From NCBI GenBank assembly GCA_016285455.1, contig JAEEQS010000002.1, positions 124,001 through 188,000 of the forward strand: DNA of 64,000 nucleotides. Direction: 5' to 3'. The position numbers were made by a program, and so were the translations under genes. Source of the DNA: Bacteroidales bacterium. Lineage in GTDB: Bacteria; Bacteroidota; Bacteroidia; Bacteroidales; UBA932. The notes under the pieces are model-generated. The model was not told the DNA's origin. It worked only from the letters and a program-made list of their open reading frames with translations, and made no database searches. This document shows, one piece after another, positions 28,108 through 37,526 of this stretch (the stretch's first letter is position 1; each line of letters begins with the position of its first letter).

Positions 28108-30606
28108 CTAGAACTGCTGTCCTATCACAAAGTGGAACTGGCTTCCTCCCTTCTTCTTGCCTTCGTTAGGAACAGGATCGAATCCATATCCCCAGTCAAT
28201 ACCCATCAAGCCAACCATCGGAAGCATTATCCTCACGCCAATTCCCGCACTTCTCTTTATGTCGAACGGGTTGAATCCGCCTATTTCTTTCCAGCAGTTA
28301 CCGCCTTCGAGGAATGCTAGAGCAAATATCGTGCTCGACGGCTGAAGAATCAGCGGATATCTGAGTTCTAGGGTAAATTTATCGTAAACGTGACCCACGT
28401 AAGCATTGTTTTCTATAGGAGTCAAGGAGTAGTTAGGATAGCCCCTGAGAGAGATAATGTCAGATCCGTAAGTGTTGTAGCCGCTCATACCGTCTCCACC
28501 GACCTCGAATCCCTCGAACGGTGAATAGCCCAGACTCTTCTTGTAATATCCCAGATAGCCCCAGTTTGCTGCCGCCCTGAATACCAGGTTCTTGACAAGC
28601 TGCAGATAAACGTCGCTCTTGAACTGCCACTTATGGTACTCAATCCACTTGTACTTTTCAGTGGCATCCATATTCTTGTAATCGCGATGGCCTCTCATCA
28701 GAGAGTAAGGCGGCGTAAGCTGCAGGGTGAAAGTGAAGTCTGAACCTCCTCTAGGGAAGATTGGCTGGTCTGTAGAGTTTCTCTCAAGACCGATGGTGTA
28801 GCTGAAGTTGTGGCTCTTTCCGGTATCGAACAGGAAGTTGTAATACCACTTCTGCAGCTTGTATGTCTGCCAGCTCAGCGAGTGGAACAGTACAAAGTAG
28901 TTGTCTGGCCAGTTAAGTCTGCTTCCCAAGCTTGCGCTAAGTCCGTAAACCTCCATATACTGGTCTGAATGCTTGTAGAAATAAGTGGAGTTTGTCTGGC
29001 GTGTATAGTAAGTAGAAACGCTCAGACTCACAGGCTTGTTGCCCAGAAGCCAAGGCTCGGCAAAGCTTGCGGACAGAGCAGTATAGTATGTTCCGCTGGT
29101 CTGGAATCTAATAGACAGGTTCTGGCCATCTCCCAGAGGCACAGGCCTCCAGGCCCTTTTCTTGAACACTCTCTTTATAGCAAAGTTGTTGAAGCTCAGT
29201 CCAAGGGTTCCTACAAAGGTGTTTCCGCCCCATCCTCCGGAAAGCTCAACGTGGCTGTCTGGCTTTTCCTCAAGGTTGTAGGCAATGTCCACAGTATTCT
29301 TGTTGGCGTCTGGAACAACGCTGTAGCCGGCTCCGGTCTGGAAGACTTCAGGATTGAAGTGGCCTATTGAAGAAAGTTCGCGGACAGACCTTTCAAAATC
29401 AGACTGGGAGTAAAGGTAACCAGGCTTTGTGAAAACTGCCCTTCTGGCGATTTTCTCGGCTGTAATGTTGTTGCCGTTGATTATTATCTTGTTGAATGTA
29501 GCCGGTTTGCCTTCGTACATTCTCATCTCCACGTCTACAGAATCATTCTGTATAGTCTTTTCAACAGGCATTACGTTAAAGAACAGATAGCCGTTGTCTG
29601 TATACATCTTCTTTACGTCCGGCTCCATCTGCTTAGGGTCACCGTTAAGGCGCTTTTCCATAGTCACCAAATCGTAGACATCTCCCTTCTTGATCCTGAG
29701 AACCTGGTTAAGCTGGTCTGTGGAATAGATGCTGTTTCCGGTCCAGGTTATATCTCTGAAATAATAGCGGTCTCCTTCCTCCAGAGTAAAGTCTATGGCA
29801 AGGCGGTCATCTTCTATATAATACATCGTGTCTTTGAGGATTCGGGCATCTCTGTACCCCTGCTCATTGAAAGCCGATATCATATTCAGTTTGTCCTCAG
29901 CATACTCTTTCTCTTTGAATTTCTTGGACTTGAAGAAGTTCATTAGCCTCTTGTCCCTGGTATGCTTCATAGACTTCATCAACTTGGTGTCAGATAGGTT
30001 CTTGTTGCCTTCAAAGGTTATTCTGCCTATTTTTACCCTAGGACCGCGGTCTATGTCAAATGTTACCCTAACCGCATTCTGCACAACAGGATCCTCGTCT
30101 GTCAGCACCTTTACCTGACACTTGAGGAAACCTTTCTCGTGGAAATATTTCTTGATAATTCCGGTGGAAGATTCTATTATGTAATCAGAAAGCTCTGATC
30201 CTCTTTTGAGCTTCAGTCTCTCTGTCAGGTCTTGTTTCTGGCCGTTTCGTATGCCGCTGAACTGCCAGCGTGAAACCCTTGGACGTTCTGCAAGATGAAG
30301 CCCCAGCCAAACGGTATCTCTGCCTGCGGATAAGGAATCGATGTAGAATCCAGCATCGGAAAAATATCTCTGAGCCCAAACTCTTTTAAGAATATCTGAA
30401 AGCTCTATGCTAGGGATTGTTATTTTGTCTCCTTTGTTGAGCCCTGTTACGGAAAGAATCTGCTCCTCGCTAAGATACTTGATGCCAGAAACTTTGATTC
30501 CACCTATGATATAGGTCTTTGGACTTGTGTAGTCAACGTCCTGAGCGGACAAAGACAGCGGCAGAATCAGCGCAGCGAGGACAATTGTCAGCTTTAATAT
30601 TTTCAT
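28108..30606 (-). CDS. bamA: Outer membrane protein assembly factor BamA
   Basis: Central 832-residue component of the machine that inserts beta-barrel proteins into the outer membrane. It has a signal peptide (LPLSLSAQ), five POTRA-like repeats across about residues 25-420 (for example FDIDRGPRVKIGRITFEGNK and YYFRDITWTGNSIYSTDQL), then a 16-strand Bac_surface_Ag barrel with the SIRGY-like DIISLRGYPNYSL segment and a C-terminal aromatic residue (FHFVIGQQF). It starts three bases after uppS and precedes two skp genes, the common Bacteroidota order. Confidence 0.97.
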   Translation of the reverse strand: MKILKLTIVLAALILPLSLSAQDVDYTSPKTYIIGGIKVSGIKYLSEEQILSVTGLNKGDKITIPSIELSDILKRVWAQRYFSDAGFYIDSLSAGRDTVWLGLHLAERPRVSRWQFSGIRNGQKQDLTERLKLKRGSELSDYIIESSTGIIKKYFHEKGFLKCQVKVLTDEDPVVQNAVRVTFDIDRGPRVKIGRITFEGNKNLSDTKLMKSMKHTRDKRLMNFFKSKKFKEKEYAEDKLNMISAFNEQGYRDARILKDTMYYIEDDRLAIDFTLEEGDRYYFRDITWTGNSIYSTDQLNQVLRIKKGDVYDLVTMEKRLNGDPKQMEPDVKKMYTDNGYLFFNVMPVEKTIQNDSVDVEMRMYEGKPATFNKIIINGNNITAEKIARRAVFTKPGYLYSQSDFERSVRELSSIGHFNPEVFQTGAGYSVVPDANKNTVDIAYNLEEKPDSHVELSGGWGGNTFVGTLGLSFNNFAIKRVFKKRAWRPVPLGDGQNLSIRFQTSGTYYTALSASFAEPWLLGNKPVSLSVSTYYTRQTNSTYFYKHSDQYMEVYGLSASLGSRLNWPDNYFVLFHSLSWQTYKLQKWYYNFLFDTGKSHNFSYTIGLERNSTDQPIFPRGGSDFTFTLQLTPPYSLMRGHRDYKNMDATEKYKWIEYHKWQFKSDVYLQLVKNLVFRAAANWGYLGYYKKSLGYSPFEGFEVGGDGMSGYNTYGSDIISLRGYPNYSLTPIENNAYVGHVYDKFTLELRYPLILQPSSTIFALAFLEGGNCWKEIGGFNPFDIKRSAGIGVRIMLPMVGLMGIDWGYGFDPVPNEGKKKGGSQFHFVIGQQF

Positions 30607-30609
30607 CTG

Positions 30610-31329
30610 TTACTCATTATTCGATTTAACCTTGCCATATCTACGGTCTCTTTTAGCGTAAGCCTCCAAGGCAAGACGGAACTCTTTTTTGCGAAAATCA
30701 GGCCAAAGAGTGTCTGTAAAATAAAACTCTGTATATGCTGTTTGCCAGAGCATATAATTACTGATCCTCTCCTCTCCGCTTGTACGGATAAGAAGGTCAG
30801 GATCAGGAACTCCAGCTGTTACAAGAAAACTGTCAAAATCTTCCGGAACCATCTTTTTCCCTGGATTTTTCTCAGCGAAACGGTTGGCTGCCTGGACTAT
30901 GTCCCATTTTCCGCTATAGTTCAACATCACAACAAGGGTGGTTCCCTGCCCTGAGGCAGTAACTTCCCTAAGACCTTCTATAGCCATACGCAAATCTGGG
31001 GAAAGCTGCTCCAGATTACCAAGAACCAGCACCCTTACCCTATTTTTGACAAGGTTCTTTGTCTCTCTTTCTATAGCCTTGACCATCAAAGCCCAAAGAC
31101 CCTGGACTTCTTCTTTTGGACGGCCCCAATTTTCTGTGGAGAATGCAAATAAGCTCAAGTACTTTATTCTCATTTCCACAGCAAACTCCAGACAGGCCCT
31201 GACGCTCTCCACGCCTTCTTTGTGGCCCTCAAGACGTTCGAGGCCACGGGATTTGGCCCAGCGTCCATTGCCGTCCATTATGATGGATACGTGTTGCGGT
31301 ATTTTTGAAAGCTCTTCCATAGAATGCAT
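30610..31329 (-). CDS. uppS: Isoprenyl (undecaprenyl diphosphate) synthase
   Basis: Makes undecaprenyl diphosphate, the lipid carrier for cell-wall and surface polymers, by cis-condensation of isopentenyl units. The 239-residue protein has the catalytic HVSIIMDGNGRWAKSRGL segment with the Mg-binding Asp, the GHKEGVE motif, LSLFAFSTENWGRP, and the C-terminal DLLIRTSGEERISNYMLWQ and EFYFTDTLWPDF motifs. Two in-frame ATGs are possible; the second (MEELSK, three codons later) matches the family's usual N-terminus better. A -7 box close upstream suggests its own promoter inside the nadK operon. Confidence 0.96.
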   Translation of the reverse strand: MHSMEELSKIPQHVSIIMDGNGRWAKSRGLERLEGHKEGVESVRACLEFAVEMRIKYLSLFAFSTENWGRPKEEVQGLWALMVKAIERETKNLVKNRVRVLVLGNLEQLSPDLRMAIEGLREVTASGQGTTLVVMLNYSGKWDIVQAANRFAEKNPGKKMVPEDFDSFLVTAGVPDPDLLIRTSGEERISNYMLWQTAYTEFYFTDTLWPDFRKKEFRLALEAYAKRDRRYGKVKSNNE

Positions 31330-31337
31330 ATAGATGG

Positions 31338-31345
31338 CAAATATA
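31338..31345 (-). promoter_or_regulatory. -7 promoter box of uppS-bamA-skp (TATATTTG)
   Basis: Perfect TAnnTTTG on the minus strand in the 36-base gap between nadK and uppS, eight bases before the first uppS ATG. The mRNA would have a leader of only a few bases, or about a dozen if the second ATG is used. No clear -33 element. Confidence 0.5.
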
Positions 31346-31365
31346 GCAAAATTACTCCAACTGTT

Positions 31366-32238
31366 CTATAAGGAATTGCGCCAGTCTGCTCCCCAATACA
31401 GTTTGCTGCTGAGGGCCTCCATAAAACCATTGTCCGGACTGACCGTTTCTAGTTCAGTGGAAGATGCGGTAAAAACAGCCGTTTCTCCGTCTGGAATGGA
31501 GAATGAACGGTTATCCGCGCTGAGTGTAGCGTCTTTGTATCTGGTAGAAAAACAGACTTCTATGGTTGCCGTATCGGAGACCACCAAAGGGCGGATATTC
31601 AGGTTGTGGGGAGCAACAGGAACTATTATGAGCACCTTGCAGCCCGGCATCACTATCGGTCCACCGGCACTCATTGAATAGGCTGTGGAACCTGTGGCTG
31701 AGGCAATAAGCACTCCGTCTGCCATATAGCGAGGTATTGGCTCTCCGTTCACCTTGATTTCCAGTTCCAGCACAGCCGGCCCTTTTCTCTGCAAGGCAAA
31801 TTCGTTAAGAGCATAGGGGCAGAAATCTTCCGGCATGCTCTTGCAACTCATTTTCAGCAAAGTGCGCTTTTCTATCGAAAACTTTCCCTCAAGCAAAGAA
31901 GATATTCCCTCTATCTTGGACGTTGTAAGGAAACCCAGCCGGCCGAAGTTTATGCCCGCAACCGGAATCTTCTTTCCGGCAACCAGAGGAACGCTGGACA
32001 GGAATGTTCCGTCTCCGCCCAAAGACAGCAGAAGATCTGTATCGGGCGGAAGTTCTCCGCTGGAAGAAAAAAGCCTGACTCCCCTGAAATCCACAGAAGG
32101 AAGCAATTCTGACACATAGCGGTAGAACGGTTCCCAGAAATATATCTGTGAAGACGATTTCTCCACGATTTTCAGCACTTCCTCCAGCTTTGGAAGAGAA
32201 GACTTGTAAACGGTTCTTCCGAAAATAGCGACTTTCAT
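31366..32238 (-). CDS. nadK: NAD kinase
   Basis: Phosphorylates NAD to NADP. The 290-residue protein carries the [12 protein letters not shown] nucleotide-binding motif, the [11 protein letters not shown] segment, the [17 protein letters not shown] region and the [21 protein letters not shown] catalytic stretch. I place the start at the ATG encoding [11 protein letters not shown]; the frame stays open for 38 more codons upstream but that extension would run through the divergent pdxJ promoter and has no similarity to the family. First gene of the envelope operon on this strand. Confidence 0.95.
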   Translation of the reverse strand: MKVAIFGRTVYKSSLPKLEEVLKIVEKSSSQIYFWEPFYRYVSELLPSVDFRGVRLFSSSGELPPDTDLLLSLGGDGTFLSSVPLVAGKKIPVAGINFGRLGFLTTSKIEGISSLLEGKFSIEKRTLLKMSCKSMPEDFCPYALNEFALQRKGPAVLELEIKVNGEPIPRYMADGVLIASATGSTAYSMSAGGPIVMPGCKVLIIVPVAPHNLNIRPLVVSDTATIEVCFSTRYKDATLSADNRSFSIPDGETAVFTASSTELETVSPDNGFMEALSSKLYWGADWRNSL

Positions 32239-32250
32239 ATATGCCAATTT

Positions 32251-32281
32251 TTCGCAAGTTAGGCATAATTTCATAAATTTG
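32251..32281 (+). promoter_or_regulatory. Promoter of pdxJ (TTCG-N19-TAAATTTG)
   Basis: Perfect TAAATTTG -7 box (32274-32281) with a TTCG element 19 bases upstream as a partial -33. Six bases separate the box from the pdxJ ATG, predicting a leaderless or nearly leaderless mRNA. The last three bases of the box form a TTG in frame with pdxJ that can be mistaken for a start codon. Confidence 0.6.
32254..32261 (-). promoter_or_regulatory. Possible -7 box of nadK (TAACTTGC)
   Basis: Imperfect match to TAnnTTTG (last two bases GC, as at susC) on the minus strand, 15 bases before the nadK ATG. It overlaps the divergent pdxJ promoter, so the two could compete. Weak evidence on its own. Confidence 0.35.
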
Positions 32282-32287
32282 TCAAAT

Positions 32288-33004
32288 ATGGAAACAAGAC
32301 TTAGCGTAAACATAAACAAGATCGCCACCCTCAGAAACGCCAGAGGGGGCAATATGCCGAATGTCCTTAAATGCGCGCTAGACTGTGAAAGGTATGGGGC
32401 GCAAGGAATAACAGTTCATCCCAGACCGGATGAAAGGCACATTAAAAGGCAGGACGTTCTGGATCTGAAGCCGGTCCTGACAACTGAATTCAACATAGAA
32501 GGCAATCCTAAAGATCAATTCAATCAGCTGGTGCTCAGTGTGCTTCCGGCTCAGGTAACCCTTGTCCCCGATGCCGAAAACGTTCTTACTTCCAATGCCG
32601 GATGGAACACTGTGGCAAACCATGATTTCCTTAAAAAGACATGCAAAATGTTCAAGGATGCCGGTATAAGAGTATCCATTTTTGTAGATCCTGTTGAAGA
32701 TATGATACTGGGAGCCGCCGAATGCGGATGCGACAGGGTTGAGCTTTACACAGAAAGCTACGCCAAGAATTATCACGCCAACCGCGAACAGGCCATCGAG
32801 CCTTACTACAAGGCGGCTGTGGCTGCCGGAAAATCCGGGCTTGGCCTGAATGCCGGCCACGACCTCAATCTGGACAACCTCAGGTATTTTGCCCAGACAA
32901 TACCTGGGCTTCTGGAGGTTTCTATCGGCCACGCTTTAATCTGCGATGCTCTTTATCTTGGACTTGAAAACACAATCCGGGCATACAGACGGGAATTGCT
33001 GTAA
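32288..33004 (+). CDS. pdxJ: Pyridoxine 5'-phosphate synthase
   Basis: Last step of DXP-dependent vitamin B6 synthesis: condenses 1-deoxyxylulose-5-phosphate with 3-amino-2-oxopropyl phosphate. The 238-residue TIM-barrel protein shows [18 protein letters not shown] at the N-terminus, [12 protein letters not shown], the conserved TTEFNIEGN, and the phosphate-binding GLNAGHDLN and [14 protein letters not shown] segments. I start it at the ATG (METRLSVN) because an in-frame TTG three codons upstream is part of the -7 box and would not be transcribed. It is divergent from nadK. Confidence 0.96.
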   Translation: METRLSVNINKIATLRNARGGNMPNVLKCALDCERYGAQGITVHPRPDERHIKRQDVLDLKPVLTTEFNIEGNPKDQFNQLVLSVLPAQVTLVPDAENVLTSNAGWNTVANHDFLKKTCKMFKDAGIRVSIFVDPVEDMILGAAECGCDRVELYTESYAKNYHANREQAIEPYYKAAVAAGKSGLGLNAGHDLNLDNLRYFAQTIPGLLEVSIGHALICDALYLGLENTIRAYRRELL

Positions 33005-33011
33005 TTTTTAC

Positions 33012-33019
33012 TACATTTG
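33012..33019 (+). promoter_or_regulatory. -7 promoter box (TACATTTG) of the Skp-like lipoprotein operon
   Basis: Perfect TAnnTTTG just after the pdxJ stop codon and 40 bases before the next ATG. It suggests a new transcript for the lipoprotein-glycosyltransferase-purC-LysM genes in addition to read-through from pdxJ. No good -33. Confidence 0.45.
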
Positions 33020-33059
33020 CAGCCTCTGAAAGAAACAACAAAACGTAACATACATCAAG

Positions 33060-33683
33060 ATGAAACAAATTAAGACATTTCTCTGCATTGCAATAGCTGC
33101 CGCATTTGCCGCATCCTGCAACCAGAAAACCAACACTACCGCGACCGAGGCTCAAGGTTCAGTTCCTCAGGCAGGAAGCATCGTTTATATCCAGCTGGAT
33201 TCCATCGTTGCCAAATACGATATGTTCAACGATCTGAAGAGCGAACTCGAGGAAAAGGTCCAGAAAATCCAGAACGACCTCCAGGCAAAGGGAAGAGCTT
33301 TTGAGAAAGACGTTAAAGATTTCCAGAACAAGATAAACAAGGGCCTTATGACTCAGAGCGAAGCTGAGGAAAAGAACCGCGTTCTTGGCAACCGCCAGGC
33401 AGATCTCCAGAATCTTAGCGCTCAGAAAGAGGCTGAAATCCAGGAAGAAAACGCCGTTATGATGAATAAGGTAATGGATGCCGTTGAAACCTTTATCAAG
33501 AAGTACAACGAAGAGAAAAAGTATTCTTTGATCCTTACCGGAGTATTCCTGGGAGACCCTAATCTAGACATCACCAACGACATTATAGAAGGCCTCAACG
33601 AGGAATATATCAAGGACAAGAAAAAGGCTGTTTCCTCCGAAACGGAAACCGAAACCAAGACCGAGGAGACAAAGGCTAAGTAA
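33060..33683 (+). CDS. OmpH/Skp-like lipoprotein (third Skp paralogue in window)
   Basis: A 207-residue protein with a lipoprotein-type signal (lipobox FAASC, Cys20), which sets it apart from the two soluble Skp-like copies near bamA. After a short linker it has the Skp-type first strand (GSIVYIQLDSIVAKYD), a long coiled coil (about 65-135, rich in Glu, Lys and Gln) and the closing KYSLILTGVFLGDPNLDITNDI, then a Glu/Thr/Lys tail (SETETETKTEETKAK). A membrane-tethered chaperone is the likely role, but that is inferred. Five bases separate it from the glycosyltransferase gene. Confidence 0.85.
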   Translation: MKQIKTFLCIAIAAAFAASCNQKTNTTATEAQGSVPQAGSIVYIQLDSIVAKYDMFNDLKSELEEKVQKIQNDLQAKGRAFEKDVKDFQNKINKGLMTQSEAEEKNRVLGNRQADLQNLSAQKEAEIQEENAVMMNKVMDAVETFIKKYNEEKKYSLILTGVFLGDPNLDITNDIIEGLNEEYIKDKKKAVSSETETETKTEETKAK

Positions 33684-33688
33684 AGCCG

Positions 33689-34867
33689 ATGAGGATTGCA
33701 ATACTTTCTTGCTTTTACCCGTTCAGGGGAGGGATATCGCAGTTCAACACCTACTTGCTGAAGGAGCTTTCCAAAAGGCACACCGTAAAGGCGTTCAACT
33801 TCAAAAGGCAGTATCCCGGAATCCTCTTTCCCGGCAAAACGCAGAAAGTTACATCTGAAGACACAGCGCTGCCAGTAGAGAGTGTTTCTCTTCTGGACAG
33901 CGCTAATCCTTTTACATACGGCCCAACGGCAAAAGCCATAGCCGCTTTCCGTCCGGATGTACTTATAACAAGGTACTGGATGAGCTATTTTGCCCCGTCT
34001 CTGGGCCGAGTCTGCTCAAGGACGGCAAAAATCCTTGCAAAGCAGGGCTTTGGAGAAAGCGGGAAATTCCGCACGGTAGCCATCGCAGACAACATTATTC
34101 CTCACGAAAGGCATTTCTTCGATATTCCGCTGGCCAAATATTTCGTAAAAAGGCAAAGCGGGATTGTTACCCTCAGCCAGGCTGTGGAAGACCAGCTGAA
34201 AGAAATCTGCCCCGGCGCCCATAGCACAGTAATACCCCATCCTCTTTATTCAAATTTTGGAGAAAGAGTGGATATTGTACAAGCCCGCCGTCATATCGGA
34301 ATGCAAGGCTCGGACGAAGAAATTCTTAGCCGGAAGGTTCTTCTTTTCTTTGGGCTTATCAGAGATTACAAAGGCCTGGACATTTTACTGGAAGCTCTTC
34401 CGCTTTTGGACAGATCCTACACCCTGGTGGTGTCTGGAGAGCCATACGGCAGTTTTGCAAAATACCGCCAGATTATTGATTCTGAAATGTTTGCCCCGGT
34501 CAAGGACAATCTCATACTCCACGATAGATATATTCCTGATTCAGAGGTTAAATACTATTTCAGCGCAGCGGATGTCAGTGTCCTTCCTTACCGTAGCGCA
34601 ACCCAGAGCGGCATCAGTTCCATTTCCTGGAATTTTGACGTTCCGCTGATAACCACTCCAGTTGGCGGCCTGGTGGAAAACGTGGGAAAGGCCGGAACCG
34701 GAATGCTGACTGATGGTCTGTCTCCTCAAGACATAGCCCGCGCCATTGAGAAATACTTTGCAGAAAACAAGAAAGAAGAGTATCTTTACAACATCTCCCG
34801 CCTGAAGGAAACTCTCGGATGGGAGGCTTTTGCAACAAAGCTTGAAGATTTCATAAATACCTTATAG
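33689..34867 (+). CDS. Glycosyltransferase (GT4-like)
   Basis: A 392-residue GT-B fold glycosyltransferase. The N-terminal domain begins [19 protein letters not shown], a typical acceptor-domain start with a glycine-rich loop. The C-terminal donor domain has [22 protein letters not shown], a VVSGEPYG strand, the [19 protein letters not shown] segment and [20 protein letters not shown], resembling the EX7E-type donor site with a Gln/Ser variant rather than a clear E-x7-E pair. It acts in the cytoplasm on a sugar nucleotide and an unknown acceptor. It is in a tight operon with a Skp-like lipoprotein and purC, which does not identify the product. Confidence 0.85.
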   Translation: MRIAILSCFYPFRGGISQFNTYLLKELSKRHTVKAFNFKRQYPGILFPGKTQKVTSEDTALPVESVSLLDSANPFTYGPTAKAIAAFRPDVLITRYWMSYFAPSLGRVCSRTAKILAKQGFGESGKFRTVAIADNIIPHERHFFDIPLAKYFVKRQSGIVTLSQAVEDQLKEICPGAHSTVIPHPLYSNFGERVDIVQARRHIGMQGSDEEILSRKVLLFFGLIRDYKGLDILLEALPLLDRSYTLVVSGEPYGSFAKYRQIIDSEMFAPVKDNLILHDRYIPDSEVKYYFSAADVSVLPYRSATQSGISSISWNFDVPLITTPVGGLVENVGKAGTGMLTDGLSPQDIARAIEKYFAENKKEEYLYNISRLKETLGWEAFATKLEDFINTL

Positions 34868-34871
34868 CCAT

Positions 34872-35822
34872 ATGGATTCCATTGTAAGAACCGATTTCGA
34901 TTTCAAAGACCTGACAGGAAGATATACCGGAAAGGTCAGAGACGTGTACTTTGTAAAAGACAAATACATGGTGATGGTTGCCACAGACAGAATCAGCGCG
35001 TTTGATGTGGTTCTGCCAAGAGGAATCCCGTACAAAGGCCAAGTTCTAAACCAGATAGCGGCAAAATTTCTGGATTCTACCCAGGATATAGTTCGCAACT
35101 GGAAGATTGCCTGCCCGGATCCTATGGTAACCGTCGGATACAAATGCCAGCCGCTCCCGGTAGAGATGATTGTAAGAGGCTATTTGACAGGCAGTTCCTG
35201 GAGAAGCTACAAGGCCGGAGCCAGACAGATCTGCGGTGTAGAGATTCCAGACGGAATGCGCGAGCACCAGAAGTTTGAGCATCCTATTATAACCCCTACT
35301 ACCAAGGCCGAAATCGGCGGCCACGACCAGGACATCTCAAAGGAAGAGATTATTGCCAAGGGCCTTATTCCGGCAGACATTTACGCCAAGGTAGAAGACG
35401 CCGCACTCAAGCTTTTTGAAAGAGGAACCAAAATCGCTGAGCAAAGAGGCTTGATACTTGTAGATACCAAATACGAGTTCGGCCTTCTGGACGGAGAAGT
35501 CTGCCTTATGGATGAAATCCACACTCCGGATTCTTCTAGGTACTTCTATCTAGATGGGTATCAGCAACGGTTTGATGCAGGACAGCCGCAGAAACAGCTT
35601 TCCAAGGAGTTTGTAAGGGAATGGCTTATGGAAAACGGCTTCAGGGGGCAGGCAGGAGAAAAGGTTCCTGAAATGACAGACAGCATAGTATCCGGAATTT
35701 CAGACCGTTACATAGAACTATACGAAGCCGTTACCGGAGAGAAATTCTCCAGACTTCCGTACGACGAGAACATTTTTGAGAGAATAGAAGAGAATATCAA
35801 GAATATGCTCGCAAGGCTTTAG
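34872..35822 (+). CDS. purC: Phosphoribosylaminoimidazole-succinocarboxamide synthase
   Basis: SAICAR synthetase of de novo purine synthesis: joins CAIR and aspartate with ATP. The 316-residue length fits the longer Bacteroidota/eukaryote-like form. Motifs: [20 protein letters not shown] near the N-terminus (ATP site), [18 protein letters not shown], the [17 protein letters not shown] segment, and the catalytic/metal [20 protein letters not shown] with HTPDSSRYF. It starts four bases after the glycosyltransferase and ends four bases before the LysM gene, so it is in mid-operon, away from purE in this window. Confidence 0.97.
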   Translation: MDSIVRTDFDFKDLTGRYTGKVRDVYFVKDKYMVMVATDRISAFDVVLPRGIPYKGQVLNQIAAKFLDSTQDIVRNWKIACPDPMVTVGYKCQPLPVEMIVRGYLTGSSWRSYKAGARQICGVEIPDGMREHQKFEHPIITPTTKAEIGGHDQDISKEEIIAKGLIPADIYAKVEDAALKLFERGTKIAEQRGLILVDTKYEFGLLDGEVCLMDEIHTPDSSRYFYLDGYQQRFDAGQPQKQLSKEFVREWLMENGFRGQAGEKVPEMTDSIVSGISDRYIELYEAVTGEKFSRLPYDENIFERIEENIKNMLARL

Positions 35823-35826
35823 TATC

Positions 35827-37524
35827 ATGAAAAAGAATCTCAGACTCGGCATATTGCGCATTTGCGTGGCTGCAATTATCTCAGCGATACCTACATATGG
35901 GCTTTCGCAGGTGAAGATTACCGTCTCAGACCAGATAGTGAGTGTCAAGGGAGAGAAAATGTATGTCCACAACGTAAAGAAAGGAGAGACTATTTACTCT
36001 ATAAGCAAGGCCTACAACATTTCCCAGGAAGAGCTTCAAAGGCGCAATCCAATACTCAGCGACGGGCTTAAGGAAGGCCAGCTTCTGTATATTCCGGTGA
36101 GCGGGCTTCAGGCAGCCAAGACAGAAGAAGAACCTCAGCCAGAGCCTCAGCAGCAAGAACTGGTTCAAGATGGCCGTCAGTATTTGATACACAAGGTTAA
36201 ATGGTACGAAGACCTGGACGAAATCGCTGAGAAATACGGTGTTTCTCCTGAAGAGATTCTTGAGTTCAACAACATAAAGAAGAAAAGGAAAGTAAAAACC
36301 GGAATGGAGCTGAAGATTCCTGTTAAAACCAAGACGGAACCCGTAACTGATCCTTCAACTGTTCAGACAGACACCATAGAAACCAATCCGGTTGAAGTGT
36401 TTGATACAGACACCACTACCACTCCTGAAAACACTTTGGACAATTACACTCTTCCTGTTGTTGACAATACAAAAACCAGAACGGTTACCCTTCTTCTTCC
36501 GCTGAATTCGGAAGGCAAGGCCAACGGCAATTATATGGATTTCTACAGCGGAGCCCTTATGGCAGTGGAGCAGATAAAGAGAGACGGCGGGAACATAAAG
36601 CTCAACGTGATTGACTACGCTTCCTCAGATCTTGCAGATATTGCTGAGAGCCAGAAGATTGAAGAATCGGATATGCTTATAGGCCCTATACGCTACGATG
36701 CGCTCAGGCAATTTGCCCAGACAGTAAACAGGCTTAGGATTCCTATGGTTTCCCCTCTGGATGCGGCGGCAGACTCTCTGCTGGAGGATTGCCCTTATCT
36801 TTTCCAGGCTGCCCTTTCAAAGCAGAGGCAGGCAGAGGCCTTGGCAGATATGATCGCTGAGAAATACCGCACTTTCCAGAATCCTAATGTCATTCTGGTT
36901 TACAATACCGAATCATCGATGGGTCAGCAGGCGGAAATGCTCAAGGCTGCTCTGGAAGAAAGAGGAATCTATGTAGACAATGCCGGCGGCATTGGAGCTC
37001 TTGGCCAGATGAGGAAAGACCGAGACAATGTCGTGGTAATCCTTACTACGGCTGAATCATATGCCGCAGAAGCTCTCAGAAACCTGGATATCAAAATGAT
37101 ACCTCCGGAGAAGGTTATTCTGTTTGCAAATTCCAGATGGAAGAACTTTGAGACTCTGGACATGAACCTTTACTTTAAGTATAATCTCCAGTTATGCATG
37201 CCTTACAACGTAGACCTGGAGCGGGAAGAAGTAAAGCAGTTCATACGCCGCTACCGTTCTCTCTACAATAGGGAGCCAAGCGCAAACGCTTTCAGCGGCT
37301 TTGATGTTGTTTACCTTTTCTGCCGCAACTCCATCTTGGGAATGAAGGAATATGCCCAGAATCCAGCTAACGGGGTGGCTTCTGACTATATGAAAGAAAA
37401 TCTGCTGCAACACAATATGCTGCAGCAGAAATTCAAATTCGAGAAATCCGCTCTAGGAGGATGGGTTAATACGGCAGCCACTCAGGTTTCTTTCAACCCA
37501 GACTACACTATAACGTCTCACTAG
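35827..37524 (+). CDS. LysM protein with periplasmic-binding (receptor-like) domain
   Basis: A 565-residue exported protein. Signal peptide (to about residue 28, TYGLSQ), LysM repeat 1 (about 40-95: HNVKKGETIYSISKAYNISQ), LysM repeat 2 (about 118-170: YLIHKVKWYEDLDEIAEKYG), a Thr/Pro/Glu-rich linker, then a domain of about 340 residues resembling type-I periplasmic binding proteins (Leu/Ile/Val-binding fold: VTLLLPLNSEG, DFYSGALMAVEQIKRDGG, LIGPIRYDALRQFAQ, FSGFDVVYLFC). LysM binds peptidoglycan glycans; the receptor-like part may bind a cell-wall fragment or act structurally. Such LysM/receptor fusions are common in Bacteroidota without a defined function. Convergent with nagB, two bases apart. 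Confidence 0.85.
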   Translation: MKKNLRLGILRICVAAIISAIPTYGLSQVKITVSDQIVSVKGEKMYVHNVKKGETIYSISKAYNISQEELQRRNPILSDGLKEGQLLYIPVSGLQAAKTEEEPQPEPQQQELVQDGRQYLIHKVKWYEDLDEIAEKYGVSPEEILEFNNIKKKRKVKTGMELKIPVKTKTEPVTDPSTVQTDTIETNPVEVFDTDTTTTPENTLDNYTLPVVDNTKTRTVTLLLPLNSEGKANGNYMDFYSGALMAVEQIKRDGGNIKLNVIDYASSDLADIAESQKIEESDMLIGPIRYDALRQFAQTVNRLRIPMVSPLDAAADSLLEDCPYLFQAALSKQRQAEALADMIAEKYRTFQNPNVILVYNTESSMGQQAEMLKAALEERGIYVDNAGGIGALGQMRKDRDNVVVILTTAESYAAEALRNLDIKMIPPEKVILFANSRWKNFETLDMNLYFKYNLQLCMPYNVDLEREEVKQFIRRYRSLYNREPSANAFSGFDVVYLFCRNSILGMKEYAQNPANGVASDYMKENLLQHNMLQQKFKFEKSALGGWVNTAATQVSFNPDYTITSH

Positions 37525-37526
37525 GA

